Origin: Pelargonium nanum
Taxonomy: Eukaryota; Streptophyta; Magnoliopsida; Geraniales; Geraniaceae
DNA length: 22,250 nucleotides
Reading direction: 5' to 3'
Assembly: GCA_036897485.1 (NCBI GenBank)
Contig: JAYMTF010001613.1
Location: forward strand, 1-22,250
The translations under genes were made by a program, and so were the position numbers. Below are positions 1 through 9,200 of this stretch, piece by piece. Under the pieces are notes generated by a model. The model saw only the letters and a program-made list of their open reading frames with translations. It was not told where the DNA came from and ran no database searches. Each line of letters begins with the position of its first letter. Position 1 is the first letter of the stretch.

Positions 1-94
1 AAATATCATATTAGTAGGTTAAATCATGAATTAATAATAATTCTTTTGGTATTATTTACTACTCTCTCGTGCAACGCACGGGTTGAATACTAGT
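1..94 (+). mobile_element. Helitron-like element, 3' terminus
   Basis: The sequence shows a small GC-rich hairpin at 68-80 (CGTGC, loop AAC, GCACG) in otherwise AT-rich DNA, then nine bases, then CTAGT at 90-94. A short hairpin about 10 bases before a CTRRT end is the hallmark of a plant Helitron right end, so bases 1-94 are read as the 3' tail of a plus-oriented element whose body lies left of the window. The base after CTAGT is A rather than the T expected from insertion between host A and T, so the junction may have mutated. No Rep/helicase coding sequence is visible; it is probably non-autonomous. Confidence 0.55.
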
Positions 95-804
95 AATCAA
101 TGTATCCGTAGTAAACATACTTCAAAAACTAGCCAATATTGAAGACATATATGATAATATGACGTCTGCAAGTGAATCAAATGAGATGAGCTAATAGTGA
201 TGATGAAATCTACAAAAAAACAAGACTAATCATGTATAATTTGCTAAAATTGTGTTTATTCAATAAAAACAATGCAAGCAAAAATAATTGAACGACCGCC
301 AACAAAAACGATCGACGGTGGTTCAAAAGAAAACTTTCGATGAAAAAACTAGAGACGAGACGTAAGATTTTTAGAGAGGAGAGAAAAAAGGTATGTCTTA
401 TATTAATTGTTCAATAATATATTACTCTTATTTTTAGGTAAAAATGAAGACTCTAATTTGAATGTTTTACTTAAATTGATGTGAATATAAAGAAAGTTGT
501 GCTTTTGAGTTTTTGTTTCATATTTCTTTTAGAAACAGATACAGAGAGGCTTGGATAGAGCATCCATTGAAAGAAACAACGAGAAAATTCAAGATTTTTG
601 TGCACTTTTCAAATATTGTGCACAAAAATTTGAATTTCAAAAGGCTTTTCATTTCTCTGTGTCTGTTTCCATATATTGCCATTGTCTGGTTTCACCTTCC
701 TCCAACTCTCATCATTTCGTAAATCAGAGACAACAGAGGAGATAAAGATTTGCGAGCTTGTCTTTTGAATCTCCTCCCTTGTTTCTTATTCTGTTGATAC
801 AGAA
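95..804. other. Intergenic region and CSLA 5' leader
   Basis: AT-rich DNA between the Helitron-like end and the CSLA start codon. A TATAAA at 486-491 could be the CSLA TATA box, which would give a 5' leader of roughly 280 bases. From about 480 to 804 I see no ATG on the plus strand before the CSLA start, as expected for a leader without upstream ORFs. Two overlapping short open frames at 513-745 have no recognisable product and I do not call them genes. Confidence 0.4.
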
Positions 805-2409
805 ATGGCGGATTCAGGGGTGGTGATACCAGATTCGTTTCCCGTTTCGCGGGAAGACATTGCCGGCCAAATTGGGCTAATGTGGGAGCTGGTGAAAGCA
901 CCATTGATAGTTCCTTTATTGCAACTGGGCGTTTACGTGTGCTTGGCCATGTCGCTCATGTTGTTCATAGAGAGGGTCTATATGGGAATCGTCATCATCC
1001 TCGTCAAGATCTTTTGGGAAAAACCCGAGAAGCGTTACAATTGGGAGCCTATTCAAGAGAGCTTGGAAATTGGCTCCGAGGCTTTCCCTTCCGTTCTCAT
1101 CCAAATCCCTATGTTCAATGAAAGAGAAGTTTACAAGCTATCCATTGGAGCGGCTTGTGGACTTTCGTGGCCTTCCAATCGACTCGTGATCCAAGTCCTC
1201 GACGATTCGACAGACCCAGTCGTCAAGAAAATGGTGGAGGTCGAGTGCCAGAGATGGGCTAGCAAAGGCATTAACATTACGTACCAAATCAGAGAGACTA
1301 GAGGAGGCTACAAGGCCGGTGCTTTGAAAGACGGACTCAAGCACAACTACGTCAAACACTGTGAGTTTGTGGCCATCTTTGACGCCGATTTCCAGCCGGA
1401 GCCCGACTATCTCCGACGAGCCATTCCGTTCTTCATTAGCAACCCTGACATTGCTCTGGTTCAGGCTCGGTGGAGATTTGTGAACGCCGACGAGTGCTTG
1501 TTGACGAGAATGCAAGAGATGTCATTGGACTACCATTTCACGGTGGAGCAAGAAGTGGGATCAGCTACTCACGCCTTCTTTGGATTTAATGGGACTGCTG
1601 GTGTTTGGAGAATAGCTGCCATTGATGAAGCTGGTGGATGGAAGGACCGAACTACTGTGGAAGATATGGATCTTGCTGTGCGAGCAAGTCTCAGAGGATG
1701 GAAATTTGTTTACCTTGGTGATCTTCATGTGAAAAGTGAGCTTCCTAGTACTTTCAAAGCTTTCCGTTTCCAGCAGCACCGATGGGCTTGTGGTCCTGCC
1801 AATCTGTTCAGAAAAATTGTGATGGAGATTGTGAGAAACAATAGAGTGAAGTTATGGAAGAAAGTGTATGTGATATATAGCTTCTTCTTTGTTCGGAAGA
1901 TCATTGCTCACATGGTCACGTTCTGCTTCTACTGCGTCGTGATTCCTCTTACCATTTTGGTTCCTGAAGTTAAAGTTCCAATTTGGGGAGCTGTTTATAT
2001 TCCGGCAGTTATTACCATTCTGAATTCCGTTGGGACTCCAAGGTCGATTCACCTCTTGTTTTACTGGATCCTTTTTGAGAATGTGATGTCTTTGCACCGG
2101 ACCAAGGCAACTGTAATCGGTCTGCTAGGAACTGGGAGAGCTAATGAATGGGTTGTGACTGAAAAACTTGGAGACGTGCAAAGAAATAAAGCTAACGCCA
2201 AACCGAGAGTTAAAAGACCTCGATTCAAATTTTCTATCGCAGATAGAATGAATACATTAGAGTTGGGATTTGGAGTGTTTCTATTCTTTTGTGGATGCTA
2301 CGATTTTATGAACGGGAAGAACAATTACTTTGTGTATCTATGGCTGCAAACCGTTACATTCTTCATCACAGGTTTTGGCTACGTTGGAACCATCATCCCG
2401 AGCTCTTAG
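805..2409 (+). CDS. Glucomannan 4-beta-mannosyltransferase, CSLA family
   Basis: A Golgi membrane GT2 enzyme that polymerises GDP-mannose (and GDP-glucose) into the beta-1,4-mannan or glucomannan backbone of hemicellulose. The 534-residue product is the usual CSLA length and reads like Arabidopsis CSLA9 from end to end. All processive GT2 motifs are present: DDSTD at 133-137, DADFQPE from 193, TVEDMD at 284-289 and QQHRW at 323-327. A membrane helix near residues 33-70 precedes the cytosolic catalytic region; several more follow from about 353 to the end. The start is the first ATG in frame, and its N-terminus (VIPDSF) aligns with CSLA9. The frame is unbroken, although the CSLA genes I know have several introns, so this may be a retrogene. 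No key residue is missing and the product should be active. Which CSLA subclade it belongs to is not settled, so no gene symbol is given. Confidence 0.93.
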   Translation: MADSGVVIPDSFPVSREDIAGQIGLMWELVKAPLIVPLLQLGVYVCLAMSLMLFIERVYMGIVIILVKIFWEKPEKRYNWEPIQESLEIGSEAFPSVLIQIPMFNEREVYKLSIGAACGLSWPSNRLVIQVLDDSTDPVVKKMVEVECQRWASKGINITYQIRETRGGYKAGALKDGLKHNYVKHCEFVAIFDADFQPEPDYLRRAIPFFISNPDIALVQARWRFVNADECLLTRMQEMSLDYHFTVEQEVGSATHAFFGFNGTAGVWRIAAIDEAGGWKDRTTVEDMDLAVRASLRGWKFVYLGDLHVKSELPSTFKAFRFQQHRWACGPANLFRKIVMEIVRNNRVKLWKKVYVIYSFFFVRKIIAHMVTFCFYCVVIPLTILVPEVKVPIWGAVYIPAVITILNSVGTPRSIHLLFYWILFENVMSLHRTKATVIGLLGTGRANEWVVTEKLGDVQRNKANAKPRVKRPRFKFSIADRMNTLELGFGVFLFFCGCYDFMNGKNNYFVYLWLQTVTFFITGFGYVGTIIPSS

Positions 2410-3278
2410 GTCGTTGTGTACATTATCAGGTTAATCTTTCTAGTATTGGACGGGTGACCACTTTCTACTATCTTTTTGTTACACTACACCAATTTTTATC
2501 TAGGTGGTATACTTAAATTGCAACTCTAAACATTGTAGCTCATAGAGGTAACAAGTTGTTGCAAGTTAGAAAAGGAAAGGAAAAAAAAGTTGTTCATGTG
2601 CCGGCAAAAAAAAAATCTCATGTGATTTCCCGAAAAACAAATGCATAGTCGCCACACATACCGTCCTTAAAAAAGGAAGAAGACGAGAAACAAAATATGG
2701 TTCACACAACCAGGAAAGATTTTTGTTTTTTTTTAATAAGTTGCTTGTAATTGTGAGATTTTGTTTTATTTTCTTTTCTTGTTTAGTCTCAAAACTTATT
2801 AGTTATTTTTTCTTCTTAGTTTGGGGGAAACAAGGAATAAGGGGGTGAATTGTTAAAGGATGGATTTGTAATAAACATTTATGTATTTATTTTTATTTTT
2901 TGAGACAGTAATAAACATTTATTTATTTTTATTTTTTGAGACAGCAATAAATATTTATTTATCATTTGCAGTATTTAATTATAACTGTTAGATTTATCAA
3001 AAAAAAATTTAACCGTTAGATTGTTAACTGAAAAAAAGAAGACAACAAAGATAAATATACACGATAACGGCGTGAACATAAGAAGCCCAATAGAAGAGAT
3101 ACGACTTGAAAACCCGACGGATCTGAATCTAGTCTCCGTCTGACCCGGAACCGGTTTAGTCATAGTCCGTTCCGAGGAGTTCATCTTCCTGATTTCGATA
3201 TCCTCTCCGGTTACGGCTCCGATTTATCTGGAGCCACACTCGCATGTCACTCCGGCTTGGCTCGACGACTAGTTGGTC
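2410..3278. other. Intergenic: CSLA 3' flank and WDR7-like promoter/5' leader
   Basis: About 870 bp holding the CSLA 3'UTR and the promoter and leader of the downstream WD40 gene, both on the plus strand. It has several A-runs (for example 2579-2588 and 2605-2614) that could mark an old poly(A) tail or be chance, and the tandem repeat listed separately. GC content rises from about 3100, where the leader of the WD40 gene probably begins. I see no clear TATA box for that gene and no open frame that looks coding. Confidence 0.5.
2868..2963. repeat. AT-rich tandem repeat, about 2.5 copies
   Basis: Unit 1 (2868-2907, 40 bp) and unit 2 (2908-2943, 36 bp) both begin GTAATAAACATTTAT and end TTTTTTGAGACA; unit 2 lacks four bases in the middle. 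A third, diverged copy starts at 2944 (GCAATAAATATTTATTTATC) and stops after about 20 bases. This looks like recent local duplication by replication slippage or unequal exchange. There is no spacer diversity and no protein is encoded. Confidence 0.8.
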
Positions 3279-3282
3279 ATGA
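3244..3282 (+). promoter_or_regulatory. Upstream ORF overlapping the WDR7-like start codon (ATGA)
   Basis: An ATG at 3244 opens a 12-codon frame (MSLRLGSTTSWS) that ends with TGA at 3280-3282. The main start is ATG at 3279-3281, so stop and start overlap as ATGA. It lies 35 bases before the main start and is therefore very likely in the mRNA leader. Such an arrangement can lower main-frame translation or make it depend on reinitiation or leaky scanning. The uORF start lacks a G at +4 (it is T) and has C at -3, so its context is weak and leaky scanning past it is plausible. Confidence 0.5.
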
Positions 3283-6200
3283 AGTGCCGATCCGTGGCGT
3301 GCATATGGTCGGGGACGCCTCCTCTCCAAAGAGTCACCGCCACCGCCGTCCTCAACCACCCCCCTACTCTCTACACTGGCGGATCAGATGGCTCCATCTT
3401 CTGGTGGAACCTTTCCTCCACCGATTCCAAAATGGTAATTCTACTTTTTTTATTGCGCAAGCACACCACCTGTTTGTATTTTTGCCTGAACCAGAATTGT
3501 GAACTTGATACTCCAGTGAATTTCATATTAGTTGCTTTGTTTGGTTTCTGATTGAATTATTGAGATATGGGAACTGGAAGGGGAAAACATTGATTTCGTA
3601 TTGGCAATTGTATTTGTGTTTATATATGAAAACTCCTCTATGAGCAAGTAGTTGAACCAGGCTTGTATTGATTGCATTGTTTTGCATTTAGGGGCTTCTT
3701 TGCTGGGACAATGCTTTTGGACACTTGATAGCTTGCCGTTATTTATTTTCCAATTTGATGTATTTCATGTGATAGTTTTCTCCATTTCAACTCTTGGCTG
3801 ATCTTGTATCTTGAAAGTTCTTAATGAGTTGAGCCGCCGGTCTAATTAAGTTCTTAATGTATCAGGAGATTAGACCAGTGGCCATGTTGTGTGGACATGC
3901 CATGCCAATAGCAGATCTTGGTGTTTGTAATCCTGTAATAGATGGAAAGACGGACTCTTCAAGTAATGATGCTGTGAGCTCTAACTCAGATAATTATGGT
4001 GCTTTAATAAGTGCGTGCACTGATGGTGTGTTGTGTGTCTGGAGCAGAAATAGTGGGCATTGCAGGCGTCGAAGGAAGTTACCTCCCTGGGTGGGCAGTC
4101 CTTCTGTCATTCGGACATTACCTTCGACTTCGAGATATGTATGCATTGCCTGTTCTTTCACAAATGGTGTTCATTTATATGACTATCATGATGGTGATGT
4201 CATTGAAAAAAGTGAGCCTTTACTGAATGGAGAAACTCATTATAGAAAACCCCCTAAGTGCACTGTTGTTATTGTTGACACATATACTCTTACCATCATT
4301 CAAACTGTTTTTCATGGGAAGTTATCAATTGGTCCATTGAAGTGTATGGCTGTGGTTTCATCTACCAAGGATGGGGATAAGTTATCGGCTCTTATGGCTG
4401 ATTCATCTGGTAAGTTACAGCTGGTACCAATGTCAAGGGATTCATACCCAGATAAGGAGGATGTTAATGGCTCGCCTAAAAGTTCTTCTCATTTGGAAAT
4501 GACTATATGGAGTGATTGTGTGAGTGAGGGAGAAAATGTGGTGTCAATTTCATCTTGCAGGAGCATTATTGCTCTTGTCTTCAGAAACTGCTGCATTTTT
4601 AAGCTAGTGAGTGGTGCTACAGTAGGGGAGATATCTTTTCTAGGCAAGCATCTTTGTCATGAAGGTGACAAATTGCATGTTGTAGGTGGCATGTTCCTTG
4701 AAAGTGTTGATGCCGGGAATATGCTGAAAACCCAGGAATCTTGTGAAATGTTTTCAGAAAAATTTGTTGTCTGGAATAACAAAGGGTCTGCAGCCGTCTA
4801 TATGATATCATATTTCAATGAGATATATAAATTTGAGTCTATTTGTGAGATTCCAGCTGCCGCTTGTCCCTTAGATGTGAGGTTGTCAGTTTCTTTTGTC
4901 CCACTGAACCGTTATCTTCTCCGCATTGAATCAGTTTACTCTTACATTGAGGAGCCTGTACAATGGAAACCTAGGGTTACGATATGGTCACTACATGAGA
5001 AATCTGAACATGGAAACTCAAGCCAGCAATGTAAGATGCTAGGAGAAGGTGGATTTTTGGTTGACATGTTTGCAGAGCCTACTATGTATCATGAATTTGA
5101 GGGCAACAAAGGCTGTCGAACTGAATTAGCTTCTCAGCAATGTCCTGTTCCTAGTTTAGAGTATGTGAATAATGTACATCCAGAATATGAACATCATGGT
5201 TTTCTTCTGAAGGGGCGGCTTGTATCTTCTTCCATGGTTATCTCTGAAAACCTATACACTCCTTACGCTGTAGTGTATGGATTCTGTAGTGGCGAAATAG
5301 AGGTTGTACGACTTGACATGTTTCACATAACTGATTCGCATAGTGATAGTCAATGCCATGTAATGGATTCAGATGTACGCAAACAGAAATTTTTGGGGCA
5401 CACTGGTGCTGTACTATGTTTGGCTGCACATCGGATGAAAAATACCTCAAAAGAAGGGACTTTTGATCATGTTTTACTCTCTGGAAGCATGGACTGCACT
5501 ATCCGCATATGGGATCTTCATTCTGGCTATCTCATTACTGTAATGCACCAACATGTGGCTCCAGTGCGTCAAATTATTCTTCCTCCAGATCAGACTGACC
5601 GTCCTTGGAATGATTGCTTTCTCTCTGTTGGTGATGATGCATGTGTTGCTCTCGCTTCTCTTGGGACATTACGAGTTGAAAGAATGTTTCCGGGGCATCC
5701 CACCTATCCTGCAAAAGTTGTATGGGATGGTGCAAGAGGTTATATTGCATGTCTATGCCAGAAACACTCTGGAAATTCGGATACCATTGATGTTTTATAC
5801 ATTTGGGATGTAAAGACTGGTGCTCGAGAGCGGGTACTTCGTGGCACAGCTTCTCACTCAATGTTTGATAATTTCTGTAGAGCAATCAACCTAAAGTTCT
5901 CTGGGACTTTTCTGAATGGAGATACTTCAGTTTCCTCACTACTTCATCCCATATTTGAAGATTTGAGTTCTTGGTCACATTCAAATAATGTGGAAAAGGG
6001 TTTTGCTGCAACGAATAGGGTGCCAAGTATAACAAAAATAGCTGATGCTTCCAAAGCACATGCTACTCGGGAAAGTTCTGCGAAATTAGTTCCAATTACA
6101 CCTGTCTTCCAAAACAAGCATCCCATCAAATGTTCTTGCCCATTCCCTGGGATCGCAACTCTAAGTTTTGATCTGTCTTCTTTGATGTTTCTTGGCCAGA

Positions 6201-9200
6201 AGCTCAAGTACTCAACAAACAGTGACAAGCAAGACAACACCCATGTGAAGGAACAATTAATTGAGTCACCGAGTCCCCACCATAAGGCTGTTGATGGTGC
6301 TTCTGAATTGTGTGGGACCTCCTCCAGTGGGATAGAGGAGAATGATTGGAGGTCACTTGAAGAATGCATGCTTCAATTTAGCTTGTCTTTTCTGCACTTG
6401 TGGAATGTAGATAGCGAGCTTGATCAGTTGCTAATAGCTGATATGAAGCTCAAGAAACCAGAGAATTTCATTTTAGCTACTGGTATGCAAGGAGATAAAG
6501 GGTCTTTAACATTGGCATTTCCTGATTTGAGTGCTAATCTTCAGGTACTTTGATGAACTGTACTCAAAATTAGGATCTACTTTCTTTCAGCTTCCTAAGA
6601 ATTAATGTTAACATTTCAGCTTTGGAAATCATCATCAGAATTCTGTGCAATGAGGTCACTAACAATGGTGTCCCTAGCCCAGCGCATGATTAGCTTATCA
6701 CAGTCCAGTTCACCGGCCAGCAGGTATTAAACTGGTTTAACCAAAAAGTAATACATGGACCCAGTCTGCTTATATTATTGATTTTCCATTCTCATTATAT
6801 CATACTCTGTAGAGTTTTTAAATTTTGTTTTCTTGCTTGTTTCTGTTGCCAGTTTCCATCAATGTTCACTAGCTGATTCTATACTTTGCATTTCAACTTT
6901 GACCGGTTATAATGCATGAATGACCAAGACATCTATAGTTAAATTGTACAACATTCGGTGAATTGTAATCCTCAATCATAGAGATGTGGATGCATTAGGA
7001 ATTTGAAAGTAATTATTGGATCTACACAGAATCTGATTTCTGAGTAACACTATCTGAACCATCACCTGTGGAGAACCTGCACAACCGAGGAAGGTGACGG
7101 AGGGATGGTTTTCCTTGGAAACTCCTTTAACACTCAAGTTAGGTATCGATCATGGAGATAATATTAATAATATGCATATTCGATGTAAAGAGAGAACAAT
7201 AACAATATTAGAGCTTGTAGAGCTAACTCTTACCTTGGGGCAAACCCTTTATTCATACTATCTCGTATCTAGGTTTTTTCCTTTTCCTTGGAGAAGTCAG
7301 TTTCTGTCAATGTATCCCTCATCGAAATAATGTGAAGTCCGTTGCCACTTTATATACAAATTTAACATTTTTCTCCGTCTCTCCTTTTTCTGTAAACTCC
7401 ATGAAATAGAGACCAAGAGCAAAGAGAGCTTAGGACTCAAGGAACATAACAAATCCAAAACAAGCCCGCAAGTAGGTTTCCTCTTGCCTTCATATTTTCT
7501 CCACCTAATCCATTAGAGCTTCTCCTTCACAGGCCTCTTGTATCCAGTTCCTAGAAAGAGGGTAATATGCAATAGGCTTTTGGTGTGAACCTTTTGGCGA
7601 GGGCTGCCTCAAGTTGGGTCCCATAGTAGGGCTCACAACACCTGCCCCTACTCAGCTTCTAGACAATGTATGGAATGGGTGTAGAGGAGTATATTATTTA
7701 TGTACTTCCAGCGTGTGACGCTCTGCTTCCTCAACACTTCGGGTTATATGCCTTAGACTAGCCTGTTTCCTATTCTTGATCTGATTGCATGTTAGGATCG
7801 GGCCTAAGTAGTGACACCTTGCTCAGCAGGCTTATCGGCTGGACCCCTATATAGGGTGCACAAGTCACAACAATCATGTATTGTAATATTGCACTGCCAA
7901 CACTTTTTCCCTAAATAATTTCAATGATGCTGGCTTTTCTTGTCTTCATACAAATTCTCTACCCAAACCAATCATTTTGAATTTGATCTCCAACAAGATT
8001 GTAGAGTTGATTTGCTTTCGTTACCAATGTAGCTAATCCTTTACCTGTCGTGCATTTCTTTTGCAGTGCTTTAGCAGCATTTTATACTCGAAATTTCTCA
8101 GACAAAATTCCGGGTGTCAAGCCACCCTTACTTCAGGTTGCATATATGATCCTCTCTTTTTTCTTTGGTGGGGGTGGGGGTGAATAAGTGCTAACTAAAA
8201 GTCTGAGAAAGTTCTTAAGTAACTATTTGTTCATGTTCTGTTCCTTTATGCGTACTTTACTATAAGTTTCCTTGTATTGCAGCTTTTGGTGAGTTTTTGG
8301 CAAGATGAAAGTGAGCATGTACGCATGGCTGCACGCTCATTATTCCACTGTGCTGCTACACGGGCAATTCCACTTCCTCTGTATATCCAAAAATCAACTG
8401 ATCATTCAGCATTTTTGACTTCTGTAACTGCAAATGGGGAAACTGAACATGAACGGTTGAATGTAGGAGTATCAACGAACAGATTGGATTTTGATGAGAT
8501 ACCAGAAATAGAAGGGATTTCTCAGATGGAGGAATCTAAAATTCTTGCGTGGCTAGAATCTTATGAAATGCAAGACTGGATTTCTTGTGTTGGGGGAACA
8601 AGCCAGGATGCGATGACATCTCACATAATTGTGGCAGCCGCATTGGCCGTTTGGTATCCAAGTCTTGTGAAACCAAGTCTAGCCATGCTGGTCGTTCATC
8701 CATTGGTGAAGTTGGTTATGGCTATGAATGAAAGATACAGTTCCACTGCTGCAGAACTCCTAGCAGAAGGTATGGAAAATACATGGAAGGAATGTATTGG
8801 TTCTGAAATACCTCGTCTTATTGAGGATATATTGTTTCAAGTAGAGTGTGTAAGTGGCGTATCTGCAGACTCAGCTACACAACATCGAATTGTTCCTGTT
8901 ACCATCAGAGAGACATTGGTTGAGATTCTTCTTCCAAGTTTAGCGATGGCTGATATTCTTGGGTTTCTAACTGTAGTAGAAAGGCATATTTGGTCCACTG
9001 CGTCTGATTCACCTGTTCATACAGTATCCCTCATGACTCTTGTCAGGGTTGTCCGTGGTTCTCCAAGGAACCTAGCACATTATCTTGATAAGGTTTGTGA
9101 AGTTTATTCCTCAATCAGGAAACAGATACTCCATCTTCACTTCTTCATTGAAAACATTTCTATTACAGTTGTTCACACGATGAGCATCATTTTTTCGGGA

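Noticed and set aside
2868..2963. CRISPR-like or satellite array
   Set aside because: Units are directly adjacent without spacers and only about 2.5 copies exist, in a plant nuclear context.
5944..6369. 141-codon open frame on the minus strand
   Set aside because: It lies entirely inside WDR7-like exon 2, antisense, with no recognisable product.
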